A stretch of 64,000 bases of DNA, taken from positions 4,788 through 68,787 of the forward strand of contig CAWUIO010000021.1 in the NCBI GenBank assembly GCA_963922455.1, in the 5' to 3' direction. The DNA is from CAWUIO01 sp963922455 (GTDB lineage: Bacteria; Bacteroidota; Bacteroidia; Cytophagales; Microscillaceae). This document shows positions 8,820-17,596 of this stretch, in pieces. The notes below the pieces were generated by a model. That model was not told the DNA's origin, searched no databases, and saw nothing but the letters and a program-made list of their open reading frames with translations. The first letter of the stretch is position 1; every line of letters begins with the position of its first letter. The translations under genes were made by a program, and so were the position numbers.

Positions 8820-11033
8820 TTAGGGCAGAAGTTCTCCTTGGCTATTCACGCCTATTAAGCCATGCAGTGATTTAAGCCAATCATAATTGGGCAGTTTGGG
8901 GCTTCCCTCTCTATACAAAAGGTACATATGATCTTGGCTTACTTTGAAAGCCTTTGTGATATACACGGCCTTTTCAGAGGCAAACCATTGCGTTTTACCC
9001 ACTTCTCCTTGCTTATTAACCGGGGTAATGAAGATATTGGTAGATTTCATGTCCCTCCCGGCCTTGCTTTGCATCTTGGGCAAGCCTTTGGCCGTGAGTT
9101 CGGAAAAATTGCCCAATAGCAAATAACTGCTATCCGTCTCGATCAACTCAAGCGCTTGCAATTGTCCCTTAATCTCTTCTTGGGTCTTCCAAAGTAAATT
9201 GAGCGTATCCCCAAATTGCCATAAGTCCAAAGGGTAATTTTTAGCCGGAGTAAACCCAAAGCTTTTGCCATACGTAGCCAGTCCTAATTGTCCCGCATCG
9301 ATATTGTAATGCATCAGCACGGGAAGGGAAAAGCCATCCAAGACCTGCTCTTTGAGAATTTTCCCCTGGCCATCCATCTTCAATAAAGTGTTACTTTTCA
9401 CTTCATCGCCACTGGGGCTGAGTTTGCTAAGGCTCAAAAAGCACCCATCATCGCTTACACTCAAGGTGTTTACCAGGGAGATGGTCGTGCTGTCTTTTTC
9501 CGTATCTAGCAATTTAAACCACTTCACTTTATTAGAAGAATCTACCTTGGCTACGAACCCATGCGTAAAGCCTTGGCTTTTCTTACACCCTCCTAGGTAC
9601 ATATTGCCTTCAATATCTTCTTGATGGCAATACGTCACAACATCGGCCAAGGCTGGTAATTCTTGCTTTTCCGAACAAACCGAAAGGGTATCCCTCCGGT
9701 ACACTGCCAAGCGCCCCGGGTTGACGGTCCTCTCCGCCTCAGCTAATAACTGGCCTAGGAGTAGGTCTTGGTTCTTCTTTCTTTCCTTTTGTAAAAACTG
9801 CTTTTCCTGCTTGGTGTAACTCACAAAATTTGCCCTGCCTTGATAGACTTCCTTGATCAAGGCCTCGTGTTTGGCCATGGCTTCGGGAGTACTTTTCTCC
9901 AACAGTTTTTCACAAGAGTTCTGGGCTTGGGTGGTGCTTTGTAAGGTTCGGTTGCTTAGGGTGGCCAATTTTAAAGGGCGGGAGCGGTCATTGGAATCGG
10001 GTCGGGCGGCGGCGGCTATTAAATAGTCTACCTTGCTTTGATAGTAACGGGTCAAGCCAGTAATTACAGAGCCGTAATCATATTTTTCAATTAGAAATAC
10101 ACTGGCCCTGTCGGGAATAAGTGCTTGATATTTTTCTGGCGAGCCATCAAACTGCTTTAAAGATACTTGTGCTTGCTTAATCAATTCGCGAGCCGCTTTG
10201 CGTAGGTTTTGTATATCCCCAGCGAGCAAGGCCTTTACTTCATCTACCCAAGTTCCGTAGTCCCACAAAACAATGTTTTCCTGCAAAAAGTCTACTCGGG
10301 GCACGAGCCCATCCAAGCGGTAGTTATCCACGGTTTTAATCTCTGCTTTTTGCTTATATCCTTTGAGAGGATAGGCCTGAGTCAAACGGGTAAAATCCTT
10401 AAAATAGTATTGGGTAGAATCAGAAAACACTTTTAATTGATCCAGTTTTTCGACTACATCCGTATCGGCCAACATGAGCAGCTCTTCCAAGGTAGCATAC
10501 TTTTCTATCAGCTCATCAAAGATCTTGGTAGCTTGGTCATAATTGCGCACACTGGCTATAAACGGGACGAGGCTCTTAGCCAGATTATCCCGATATTCTT
10601 GAAAATAGGCAATACGCTCATCGAGAAAAGCCACTACCTTTTCTGGGGAGACACTGTACTTTTTCTCATTATTGGGGTCTACTTCGTGAAAATCTTCGTA
10701 AAACTCCTTTTCTTTCTCAATAACCTTGGGGTCAGACAAAGTCTTGGATAGGCCATAATAATATATGGCACTATCGGCATAGGTAATAAGCAGATTCCCT
10801 TCTTTGAGGGGGTCAAAGGAGTCGGCCCGTTTATCATTATACAAGCCCAGTTGGTACCAAGCATTTGGGCTTGTGTTTTCCTGCCTTACAAATGCTTGAA
10901 TCGTAAGATAAGCGGCACGATAATCGGCGTTTTTAAGGTTAGGGTAAATATTCTTATAGCGTAATTTTTGCCCAAACACTGGGAGCGTAGCCAAGAGTGA
11001 GGCAAATAAGAGGTATATTCTGATTGTGTTCAT
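8820..11033 (-). CDS. Exported protein of unknown function (operon partner of OmpA-family protein)
   Basis: The likely start is ATG 11033, giving a clean signal peptide (MNTIRIYLLFASLLATLPVFGQ); the TTG at 11057 would place it behind an odd extension. The product is 737 residues. The N-terminal half (about 25-400) is helical with TPR-like features (DYRAAYLTIQAFVRQENTSPNAWYQLGLY). The C-terminal part (about 430-735) looks like a beta-propeller or WD-like repeat domain, with strands such as MYLGGCKKSQGFTHGFVAKVDSSNKVKW and LLLGNF. I do not recognise a named family. It lies 30 bp downstream of the OmpA-family gene on the same strand, so the two probably form one operon and act together at the cell envelope. 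Confidence 0.75.
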   Translation of the reverse strand: MNTIRIYLLFASLLATLPVFGQKLRYKNIYPNLKNADYRAAYLTIQAFVRQENTSPNAWYQLGLYNDKRADSFDPLKEGNLLITYADSAIYYYGLSKTLSDPKVIEKEKEFYEDFHEVDPNNEKKYSVSPEKVVAFLDERIAYFQEYRDNLAKSLVPFIASVRNYDQATKIFDELIEKYATLEELLMLADTDVVEKLDQLKVFSDSTQYYFKDFTRLTQAYPLKGYKQKAEIKTVDNYRLDGLVPRVDFLQENIVLWDYGTWVDEVKALLAGDIQNLRKAARELIKQAQVSLKQFDGSPEKYQALIPDRASVFLIEKYDYGSVITGLTRYYQSKVDYLIAAAARPDSNDRSRPLKLATLSNRTLQSTTQAQNSCEKLLEKSTPEAMAKHEALIKEVYQGRANFVSYTKQEKQFLQKERKKNQDLLLGQLLAEAERTVNPGRLAVYRRDTLSVCSEKQELPALADVVTYCHQEDIEGNMYLGGCKKSQGFTHGFVAKVDSSNKVKWFKLLDTEKDSTTISLVNTLSVSDDGCFLSLSKLSPSGDEVKSNTLLKMDGQGKILKEQVLDGFSLPVLMHYNIDAGQLGLATYGKSFGFTPAKNYPLDLWQFGDTLNLLWKTQEEIKGQLQALELIETDSSYLLLGNFSELTAKGLPKMQSKAGRDMKSTNIFITPVNKQGEVGKTQWFASEKAVYITKAFKVSQDHMYLLYREGSPKLPNYDWLKSLHGLIGVNSQGELLP

Positions 11034-11063
11034 AGGGGGTACACTAGGCTTTGTCAAAGTAGG

Positions 11064-13118
11064 TTAGAGGCTAAGGATAATTAACTCAAAACGGCGATTT
11101 TTAGCCATATTTTCGGGGCTATCATTGGGTACTAGGGGTTTTTCCTCCCCGTAGCCTTTGGCTTCCAAACGGCTGGGGTCTACCGATTCGGCCACGAGAA
11201 AATCATAGACACTTTGGGCCCGTTTTCGGGAAAGGGCCATGTTGTAGCGGGCCGAGCTTTTACTATCGGTATGGGCTGCCACCTCAATTTTGATATTAGG
11301 GTTATCAATGAGCAAGGCTAAGATGCGGTTTAGTTCGCGCACCGAGTTGTCATTGAGCTCAGATGAACCACTTTCAAACGTAATATTATAAAGCTCTAAT
11401 TTTGTGTTTGGTTTGAGTGGGGTGAGTTTCAAATCCAGTCTGCGGCGATTTTTTTGATTTTTCTTGCCCTCCTCTTGTATGGTATTGTCCTCAAAAAAAG
11501 CGTATCCTTTGGGGGTTTTCACTTCTACATCATATTCGTCTCCCTGTCGTATCTTAATACTATATCCATTGTCGCCCCGAGTCAAATCCTCAGGTTTTAA
11601 CACAATGGTTTCATCCCGGTTTTTATTAATTAAGACTACTTCAACGGGCAGGCTCTCATTGGTTTCCAAATCACTAATAGAAATGGCAAAGTCTACTTTG
11701 GTAGGCCTCAGCTCAATGTCTTTTTCGTAATTACGGTACTTCACGTAGGAACTTAAATCATATACAAAACTGGTATCCTGAAAATTTTCGGCACTTATAC
11801 GCACGTCATACACCTCACCAATTGGCAAATTAAGATGGATCCTTCCATTTTCGGCCCTGCCCGATAATTCGCTGAGCTCTTGGTCACTTCCCTTTAAAAA
11901 CACGTGCACATCCGAGCTGACGGGTTCGTAGAGCTCCAAATCTTGCACACTTACCAGAAGGTCTACCTGTTGGAATAGTTGTATATCCCGATTAAACTCT
12001 TGATACTTGTCTAATTGACTCAGGTCAAAGTTAAAATTGTAATACGAGTAACCAGGAGCCTGTACTTCAATGTTATATTCCCGGCCTTCCGAAAGTACTG
12101 CCGTAAACCTTCCGTCGCTGGAGTTGCTTTCCAATTGCATTACCTGTTCGGTTGTGCGGGCATCACTGATATTGAGGGTAGAAGCTACCCCTTTTTTGCT
12201 ATCCAAATCGCTGATGTAACCTTGGATGGTAATATTCATGGATTGTCGTAGCTCCTCAGGTATGGTAACCGTTTGAATATCTCCATTATGAAAATGATAG
12301 AGGATATCCCCAGAAGCCGAAACGGAGGCAAACTGATCACTGCCCTCGGTGCTGGCAAAATCCATATGCAGGGGCGTAGACCAATCCCCAACGGCATTGG
12401 ATTTGGAAAGGTAGAGGTCAAAGTTGCCCATCCCCCCTTCTCTTACCGAAGAGAAAATAAGGGTCCGGTTATCAGATAAAATCCGGGGAGCTCTTTCACA
12501 ATCCAAATTAATTGGAGCTGGTAGTGGTTTGGGCTTTTGCCAATTACCTTGAGCATCCCTCTCCGAGACAAATATGGTATAGCACAAAAGCTGTCCCTTT
12601 GACTTTTTCTGTATATCACTTTCGGGGTTTTCTCGGATAAAATATAACTTCTGACCGTCGGCCGAAATGGAAGGAAAGCCTTCATAGTCTTCGGTATTGA
12701 TGGGAGAACCAATGTTGATAGGTTCCGACCAAGCCTCACCTTCTCGTACAGAATAATAAATATCCTCTCTCCCCAAGGATTCTGAAAAGGAAGCAAAGAA
12801 GTAAAGCGTATTGCCATCATAACTAATGGAAGGTCCTCCGATTAAGTCGTTGCTGGAGCCATAATTATTTACAGCCTCAATAGATTTAGGCTCCGACCAT
12901 GCCCCCTCGGCGTAGCGGGACTCATAAATGCGCCATGCCCCTTCCTTATTTCCTTCAAAAAAAAGGGACTTGCCATCGGCACTAACGGTGGGTGCATATT
13001 CAGTATAATCGGAGCTATTAATTTGGGAGGATACTTGTGTGTGAGCATCTTGAGCAGATGCAATAGGTATTCCCCAATATAAGAATACCGCTATCAATAC
13101 ATTTCTCTTATAAAACAT
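11064..13118 (-). CDS. OmpA-family outer-membrane protein with PD40 beta-propeller
   Basis: ATG 13118 is preferred (MFYKRNVLIAVFLYWGIPIASAQ is a signal peptide); the longer frame to 13154 is unlikely. The 684-residue product begins with a PD40/TolB-like propeller (about 35-285) rich in SxDGxxLYF repeats (SADGKSLFFEG, SYDGNTLYFF, SADGQKLYFI). Carboxypeptidase-regulatory-like beta domains follow (about 290-550). The C-terminal OmpA peptidoglycan-binding domain (about 570-684) has AAHTDSKSSARYNMALSRKRA and NRRFEL. Proteins of this build are common in Bacteroidota, and some are linked to gliding or type IX secretion (PorE-like), though the link is not shown here. It is the first gene of a two-gene operon with the unknown protein downstream. 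Confidence 0.88.
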   Translation of the reverse strand: MFYKRNVLIAVFLYWGIPIASAQDAHTQVSSQINSSDYTEYAPTVSADGKSLFFEGNKEGAWRIYESRYAEGAWSEPKSIEAVNNYGSSNDLIGGPSISYDGNTLYFFASFSESLGREDIYYSVREGEAWSEPINIGSPINTEDYEGFPSISADGQKLYFIRENPESDIQKKSKGQLLCYTIFVSERDAQGNWQKPKPLPAPINLDCERAPRILSDNRTLIFSSVREGGMGNFDLYLSKSNAVGDWSTPLHMDFASTEGSDQFASVSASGDILYHFHNGDIQTVTIPEELRQSMNITIQGYISDLDSKKGVASTLNISDARTTEQVMQLESNSSDGRFTAVLSEGREYNIEVQAPGYSYYNFNFDLSQLDKYQEFNRDIQLFQQVDLLVSVQDLELYEPVSSDVHVFLKGSDQELSELSGRAENGRIHLNLPIGEVYDVRISAENFQDTSFVYDLSSYVKYRNYEKDIELRPTKVDFAISISDLETNESLPVEVVLINKNRDETIVLKPEDLTRGDNGYSIKIRQGDEYDVEVKTPKGYAFFEDNTIQEEGKKNQKNRRRLDLKLTPLKPNTKLELYNITFESGSSELNDNSVRELNRILALLIDNPNIKIEVAAHTDSKSSARYNMALSRKRAQSVYDFLVAESVDPSRLEAKGYGEEKPLVPNDSPENMAKNRRFELIILSL

Positions 13119-13344
13119 GCCAAAGTTCCCTTGATTGTACACGTGGATCAACATCAGGCGATTAATAGCGACTTTGCTTTTTAAAAAACCGCTTCACCTT
13201 ATTCTTGCAAGTAAAGCATCTATTCAGAAAAAGTCAAACCTAGGCGCCTTGTATACGGGATAAACTGGCTTAAATAGCTAGAAAACAGAGCCTACTGTCA
13301 TATTTGCAAGCTTGTTATTCATTCGGGCTGGCTCCAGCCGGAGA

Positions 13345-13800
13345 CTAATAGTCTACTTTTTTGCGGTTTTGCTTTTTCTCTCCGTGTTTCTTCTTTCGGT
13401 TTAAGCGTTCTTTTTGGCTAGAAAGGGTAGCCTTGGTAGGTTTTCTCTTTTTTTGGGGAGTACATACTTTTTCCAAAATCTGCTCAAAGCGCTTGATGGC
13501 TGCCTGCTTATTAGCCAACTGGGTCCGTTCGCTTTGGGCATGAATGATTAGCACCCCTTCTTTGCTCAAGCGGTTTTCCAAGGCGTTCTTAATTCTTTTC
13601 TTTTCAACATCCCGCAACAACTTAGAATTGAGCACATCAAAATAAAGCGTGACTTTTGAGTTTACCTTATTGACATTTTGCCCCCCAGGTCCCCCACTCC
13701 GAGAAGTTTGAAAGGTTAATTCTTGATGTAATTGCTTCTTTTTTGCAAAGTTTAGCTTTGCCTTCGGCTTATTATTTTGATTGATTTTGCTTTGATCCAC
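13345..13800 (-). CDS. arfB: Alternative ribosome-rescue factor ArfB (YaeJ)
   Basis: A 151-residue protein with the release-factor GGQ motif in SRSGGPGGQNVNKVNSKV (about residues 33-50) and no codon-recognition domain. The basic tail (QKKRKPTKATLSSQKERLNRKKK) is the segment that enters the empty mRNA channel of stalled ribosomes. ArfB hydrolyses peptidyl-tRNA on non-stop complexes. The start appears to be GTG at 13800; no ATG is available nearby in frame. Length and motifs agree with the family (about 140 aa). It stands alone, divergent from the truncated haemoglobin gene. Confidence 0.93.
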   Translation of the reverse strand: MDQSKINQNNKPKAKLNFAKKKQLHQELTFQTSRSGGPGGQNVNKVNSKVTLYFDVLNSKLLRDVEKKRIKNALENRLSKEGVLIIHAQSERTQLANKQAAIKRFEQILEKVCTPQKKRKPTKATLSSQKERLNRKKKHGEKKQNRKKVDY

Positions 13801-13987
13801 TTTTTTAAATTTTTGATGAGTCTCCTCAATATGTATTTTATTCTTTTGCTTTAAGTCCTTAAACTCAAAATTGTCTGCTTAGGCCAATTTTTTTGAGGCC
13901 ATAAATCAAGGATTGGGTATTTTTCATCCATGCTTTACATTATTCCGATTTAGCGTACTTATAAGAGAATATCAAATTTTGCCCCCC

Positions 13988-14368
13988 ATGAAAGACATAC
14001 GTACTCGAGCAGATATAGAGCAACTAGTAGCAGAATTTTATCAAGAAGCTATGGAGGATGAAACCATTGGGCATTTTTTTAATACCGTGGTAGCCCTAGA
14101 CCTAGAACACCATCTCCCGCTTATTTGCGATTTTTGGGAGACCGTACTTTTGGGTAATATCCGCTACCGGGGCAACCCTATGCTCAAACACCTGGACCTT
14201 GCCCAGAAAACAGATTTTGAAAAAAAGCATTTCGATCGCTGGTTAAAACTTTGGGAGAGCAGCAATAAACGCCTTTTTCAGGGACCCGTTTCTGAGGAAG
14301 CCTTGCGCCGGGCCCATCAAATTGCTGGCCTGATGATGCTTAAACTCGGAATAGCCCCCAAGGCTTAA
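13988..14368 (+). CDS. Group III truncated haemoglobin
   Basis: The start chosen is ATG 13988 (MKDIRTRADIEQLV). An upstream in-frame extension to 13913 adds an atypical leader. The 126-residue product matches group III truncated haemoglobins: F-Y-x-x-A-M-x-D near the N-terminus, then D-F-W-E-T-V-L, Y-R-G-N-P-M-x-K-H-L-D-L with the likely proximal His, and H-F-D-R-W-L-K-L-W. It is a soluble haem protein that may bind O2, NO or peroxide; the role is not defined. The gene ends at a hairpin shared with the convergent NTF2-like gene. Confidence 0.9.
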   Translation: MKDIRTRADIEQLVAEFYQEAMEDETIGHFFNTVVALDLEHHLPLICDFWETVLLGNIRYRGNPMLKHLDLAQKTDFEKKHFDRWLKLWESSNKRLFQGPVSEEALRRAHQIAGLMMLKLGIAPKA

Positions 14369-14377
14369 TTCCATAAA

Positions 14378-14403
14378 AAAGCCAAGGAAGTTACCTTGGC
14401 TTT
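14378..14403 (-). terminator. Shared hairpin terminator between convergent genes
   Basis: AAAGCCAAGG (14378-14387) and CCTTGGCTTT (14394-14403) form a perfect 10-bp stem with a 6-nt loop. On the minus strand the stem is followed by a T run, serving the gene that ends at 14426. On the plus strand it follows the haemoglobin stop by 9 nt but has only a short T run. Confidence 0.85.
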
Positions 14404-14425
14404 CAAGAAGTCTTTAGGGCAAAGA

Positions 14426-14785
14426 TCAAGGAGCATTGTAGTAAAAACGCTCATGCTTGATGTGCTCACCGTCCCACTGCTGCACAGCCACTTGCTCCAA
14501 CATCATCCGGTTGCCATCGGCAAAGGTAAGGTCTAGGTTGCTCTCGATCATCACCTTGCCCTGGGCTTCATCGGAGCTAATACAAGTTACGGCCCCGCCG
14601 TGAATCTCCTTCACGCTGTTTAAAAACTGTACTTCTCGCTCTCGGTTCTTTTCTTTTCCTTCGTGCACTTCACCGTTTCCTTCCACCATGATACATTCGG
14701 GGTGGTAGTACTTGTCAAAGGCTTCCAGCAATTGGCCAGAATAAAGCATGTTGTAGAGGTCTTGAGCTTTTTCTAAATAGGTCAT
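14426..14785 (-). CDS. SnoaL/NTF2-like small protein
   Basis: A 119-residue protein with no signal peptide. The N-terminal helix-rich part (EKAQDLYNMLYSGQLLEAFDKYYHPECIMVEGNGEVHEGKE) and the later beta strands (FADGNRMMLEQVAVQQWDGEHIKHERFYY) are typical of SnoaL-like polyketide-cyclase-fold proteins of the NTF2 superfamily. Members are small-molecule binding proteins or isomerases, and the ligand cannot be told. It starts at ATG 14785, divergent from the transporter gene. Confidence 0.8.
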   Translation of the reverse strand: MTYLEKAQDLYNMLYSGQLLEAFDKYYHPECIMVEGNGEVHEGKEKNREREVQFLNSVKEIHGGAVTCISSDEAQGKVMIESNLDLTFADGNRMMLEQVAVQQWDGEHIKHERFYYNAP

Positions 14786-14994
14786 AAAACAAATAAAATT
14801 AAAGAGTTTACAAAATTTAAAAAAAACGAATCCCGAGATGTATTGCGACTAAGCAACGCAATATACAGCTTTTGATCCGAATTTATAAACTTCACAAACC
14901 GAATTTTTGTTCCAACATATATTTTTAAAAATCTTATCCGATTCGCTTAGGAATTGGTCAAAAATTACGACCTTTGCCGTCTAATTATAGCATC

Positions 14995-15942
14995 ATGGCC
15001 AACTGGAAGGATTCGCTACACTTGCATCTTATTGTGCTCATCTGGGGCTTTACGGCTATTTTGGGCCTACTCATTCACCTGCCTGCCGTAGAATTGGTAT
15101 TTTTCCGTACCTTACTGGCCTCGGTTATGCTGTATTTTCTTTTATATACCCGTGGCCGGAGTATAGGGGTGAGCTGGCCCGAATTAGTAAAGATTGCCGG
15201 TACAGGTTTTCTGATTGGGGCCCACTGGATCTTGTTTTTTGCCTCGGCCAAGGTTTCTACGGCTTCGGTATGTTTGGCAGGGATGACTACGGGTACCTTG
15301 TGGACTAGTTTTGTGGAGCCTATAGTTTACAAACGCCGCATTCGGATTTACGAAATCATCCTGGCCTTTATCATTATCTTGGGCCTGTATGTGATCTTTC
15401 GCTTTGAATTTAATCATGGACTTGGTTTAACCTTAGCCATCCTTTCGGCGCTCCTGGCGGCTCTTTTTAGTGTTTTCAACAGTGTGTTGGTCAAAAAACA
15501 CGATCATTATGTGATCACTTTCTACGAAATGAGTGCGGCTTGCCTGGGCATTGTCCACTATTTTCCCATATACCAACTTACATTTGCCGAGGGAGGGGGA
15601 CTTGTCTTAGACCCCAGCTTACAAGATTGGTTCTATCTCTTGGTCCTTTCGGGAATTTGCACCGTTTACGCGTATTCTGCCAGCATCAAATTACTCCATA
15701 AGTTTAGCCCTTATGCTATCAACCTGACCGTCAACCTCGAACCGGTTTACGGGATTGTGCTTGCCTTTCTTTTCTTTGGCGAGCAAGAAAAAATGACGGG
15801 GGGCTTTTATATCGGGACCCTAATTATTTTGGGGGCGGTTTTGTCATATCCGTATATCCGGCGATTGGCGCGGCAATGGGAGAAAACCCAGCCTGACGTA
15901 CTACAGCCTGATAGTAAAACCAAAGAAAGCATATCTTCTTAG
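14995..15942 (+). CDS. EamA-family (DMT superfamily) transporter
   Basis: ATG 14995 (MANWKDSLHLHLIVLIWG) is preferred over an upstream TTG at 14974. The 315-residue product has about ten hydrophobic helices in two EamA repeats. The first repeat starts LIVLIWGFTAILGLLIHLPAVELVFFRTL. The second ends in N-L-E-P-V-Y-G-I-V-L-A-F-L-F-F-G-E, the characteristic EamA signature. It is an inner-membrane metabolite exporter of unknown substrate. The TAG stop overlaps the first base of repeat copy 3. Confidence 0.92.
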   Translation: MANWKDSLHLHLIVLIWGFTAILGLLIHLPAVELVFFRTLLASVMLYFLLYTRGRSIGVSWPELVKIAGTGFLIGAHWILFFASAKVSTASVCLAGMTTGTLWTSFVEPIVYKRRIRIYEIILAFIIILGLYVIFRFEFNHGLGLTLAILSALLAALFSVFNSVLVKKHDHYVITFYEMSAACLGIVHYFPIYQLTFAEGGGLVLDPSLQDWFYLLVLSGICTVYAYSASIKLLHKFSPYAINLTVNLEPVYGIVLAFLFFGEQEKMTGGFYIGTLIILGAVLSYPYIRRLARQWEKTQPDVLQPDSKTKESISS

Positions 15943-16074
15943 GGGCTTGCCCGCGCTCTAAAAAAACACGTGCTTATGGGGCATACCTTGCCCGCGCGGG
16001 CCGGGCTCTCGCTACTCGCTGCCTTTCCCCGCGAGGCCCCTACGAGCTCAAACATGCCGTTCGATCCCTAAGCT
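15942..16074 (-). repeat. Covarying intergenic repeat, copy 3 (reverse)
   Basis: End helix: GGGGCTT (15942-15948) with AAGCT (16070-16074), where the last pair is a G-T wobble. Variable arm: GCCCGCGC (15949-15956) with GCGCGGGC (15994-16001), loop 37 nt. It sits between convergent genes and overlaps the transporter stop codon by one base. It ends 28 bp from the ccoS stop. Confidence 0.85.
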
Positions 16075-16102
16075 ATGACAGCTGCCCGTCTTGACATACG
16101 TA

Positions 16103-16285
16103 CTATTCTTTTGAAGAAGGGCCTAGCTTTGTCTCCTCTGGGGGCCGTTCTTCCTCAAACAAGATACGAACCGACGGGGAATAGGTATCCTCGTATTGTC
16201 CACTCCGTATTGCCCAAAGAAAAGCCATCAAAAAGCCTCCAGCCACCAAAATACTGGCCACAATTAAAATTAAAATGACAGACAT
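16103..16285 (-). CDS. ccoS: cbb3-type cytochrome oxidase assembly protein CcoS
   Basis: The true start is ATG 16285, giving 60 residues; the frame continues upstream into repeat copy 4 but that extension is spurious. MSVILILIVASILVAGGFLMAF is a single membrane helix, followed by LWAIRSGQYEDTYSPSVRILFEEE, which matches the W-x-x-R-S-G-Q-x-x-D-x-x-x-P-x-x-R-I-L-F hallmark of CcoS. CcoS helps insert haem and copper into cbb3 oxidase. No other cco genes are nearby, so it is an orphan assembly gene. Confidence 0.9.
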   Translation of the reverse strand: MSVILILIVASILVAGGFLMAFLWAIRSGQYEDTYSPSVRILFEEERPPEETKLGPSSKE

Positions 16286-16383
16286 AGGATGTAGCGTTAT
16301 CTTAAACAAAAGAGCTAATAGAAAAAAGCTTATCCTATGATCATGGTCATATTCTTGGCAAGAAAGGTGATTTTTTTTGATTA

Positions 16384-16513
16384 GGCTGAGGGATAGAGCG
16401 GCCTGTTTGAGCTCGTGTTGGGCTGTGGGGAAAGGCAGCGAGTAGCGAAAGCCCGACCCCGGCGGCACTCTTTTTCAAAAGGGCATAATACGTGAATCGC
16501 CGGGGGCAGCCCC
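16384..16513 (+). repeat. Covarying intergenic repeat, copy 4 (forward)
   Basis: End helix is of the other type: GGCTG (16384-16388) with CAGCC (16507-16511). Variable arm: CCCCGGCG (16457-16464) with CGCCGGGG (16498-16505), loop 33 nt. It is nearly identical to copy 6 over its conserved half and partly in the loop ends, suggesting recent duplication. It lies between divergent ccoS and the leucine-rich-repeat gene. Confidence 0.85.
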
Positions 16514-16615
16514 AGCAAATTCTTCAATCTTCTAAGCAAGAAAATACTTGCTGTGCCCGAGCTTTTCTTTAATTTTATGCCCGACCTGGTATGTATACCC
16601 CTTAACATCTTCCCT

Positions 16616-17596
16616 ATGTCTCGATACCTTGCCCTAGGACTTGTCTTTTTGGTTTCGGCCGAGCTGGCCGCTCAGGATACCGTAGCCACCCGTTCTATTG
16701 AAGAGGCCATTCATGTGGCAAAAGCCGGCTCTTATGTATCCTTGGCTATTTTGACGGATAGTAATGAGGTTTTTCCCGAAGCCGTTTTTGAGATTCCCAG
16801 AGATCGTTTGGTGGGACTTATTTTAGACAATGTAGGCTATAGAATAATTCCGGAGCGGTTGGCTGAGTTTCAAGAGCTGATGTACTTTCGATATAGCTGG
16901 TTTCTCTTCTTTGAATCGCCCAATACCCAGTTTCCCCGTTTTTTGTTAAAACTGCCCAAGATCCGGTTTTTGACCATTGAGGGTATCTTTATGGACTCGG
17001 TACCGGAGGAGATTGGGCAATTAAAGAGCCTCCGAGGGCTTGATATGTATTATTGTAAGTTACCTGATTTTCCGCGGGGGGTACTGGAGTTGGATTCCTT
17101 AGAAACCTTGCAGCTTTCCTGCAACCGTTTCGACAGTATCCCGGAAGATATCAATCGCCTAAAAAACCTGAAAACTCTGCATTTTGAGGGCGGGGCTTGC
17201 GGTTCAACTCCTATTATTTATGTGCCGGAGACCCTTGGCGACCTTAAAAAGCTCAAGGCATTTAGCTTGGGTTACACCGAAACGGGCTTAAAAGCCCTGC
17301 CCGAGCGCTTTTACGAGCTAAGTCAATTGGAAACTTTTGAGTGCAATGGCTGCGGGCTTCCTAGTCTATCTGAAAAACTTAGTCAGCTCCAAGCCCTCGA
17401 GAGTATTAGCCTAATCAACATGAAAAACTTTGAAGCCTTTCCTGAGGCCTTTTTTGAGCTTCCCAACTTAAAAAAGTTCCGCTTTCATCAATATGGCGCT
17501 AAGGCTTCCCCTGGCTTAATTGAACAAAAAAGCAGAATTGAAGCCTGGGGCCAAGCCTTGGAATCCTTTGATTTTGCCCTCATAGAGAAGGACTAA
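16616..17596 (+). CDS. Exported leucine-rich-repeat protein
   Basis: ATG 16616 gives a signal peptide (MSRYLALGLVFLVSAELAAQ); upstream in-frame codons belong to the intergenic region. The product is 326 residues. From about 70 to 310 there are leucine-rich repeats of the L-x-x-L-x-x-L-x-L-x-x-N/C-x-L-x-x-[LI]-P type (LKSLRGLDMYYCKLPDFPRG, LDSLETLQLSCNRFDSIPED, LKNLKTLHF). It probably binds protein partners in the periplasm or at the surface. The final 4 bp overlap the convergent barrel gene. Confidence 0.82.
   Translation: MSRYLALGLVFLVSAELAAQDTVATRSIEEAIHVAKAGSYVSLAILTDSNEVFPEAVFEIPRDRLVGLILDNVGYRIIPERLAEFQELMYFRYSWFLFFESPNTQFPRFLLKLPKIRFLTIEGIFMDSVPEEIGQLKSLRGLDMYYCKLPDFPRGVLELDSLETLQLSCNRFDSIPEDINRLKNLKTLHFEGGACGSTPIIYVPETLGDLKKLKAFSLGYTETGLKALPERFYELSQLETFECNGCGLPSLSEKLSQLQALESISLINMKNFEAFPEAFFELPNLKKFRFHQYGAKASPGLIEQKSRIEAWGQALESFDFALIEKD

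Noticed and set aside
8661..8858. ORF of 65 codons overlying repeat copy 2
   Set aside because: It arises from the GC-rich element; similar Arg/Pro-rich frames appear at other copies and no protein-like pattern is present.
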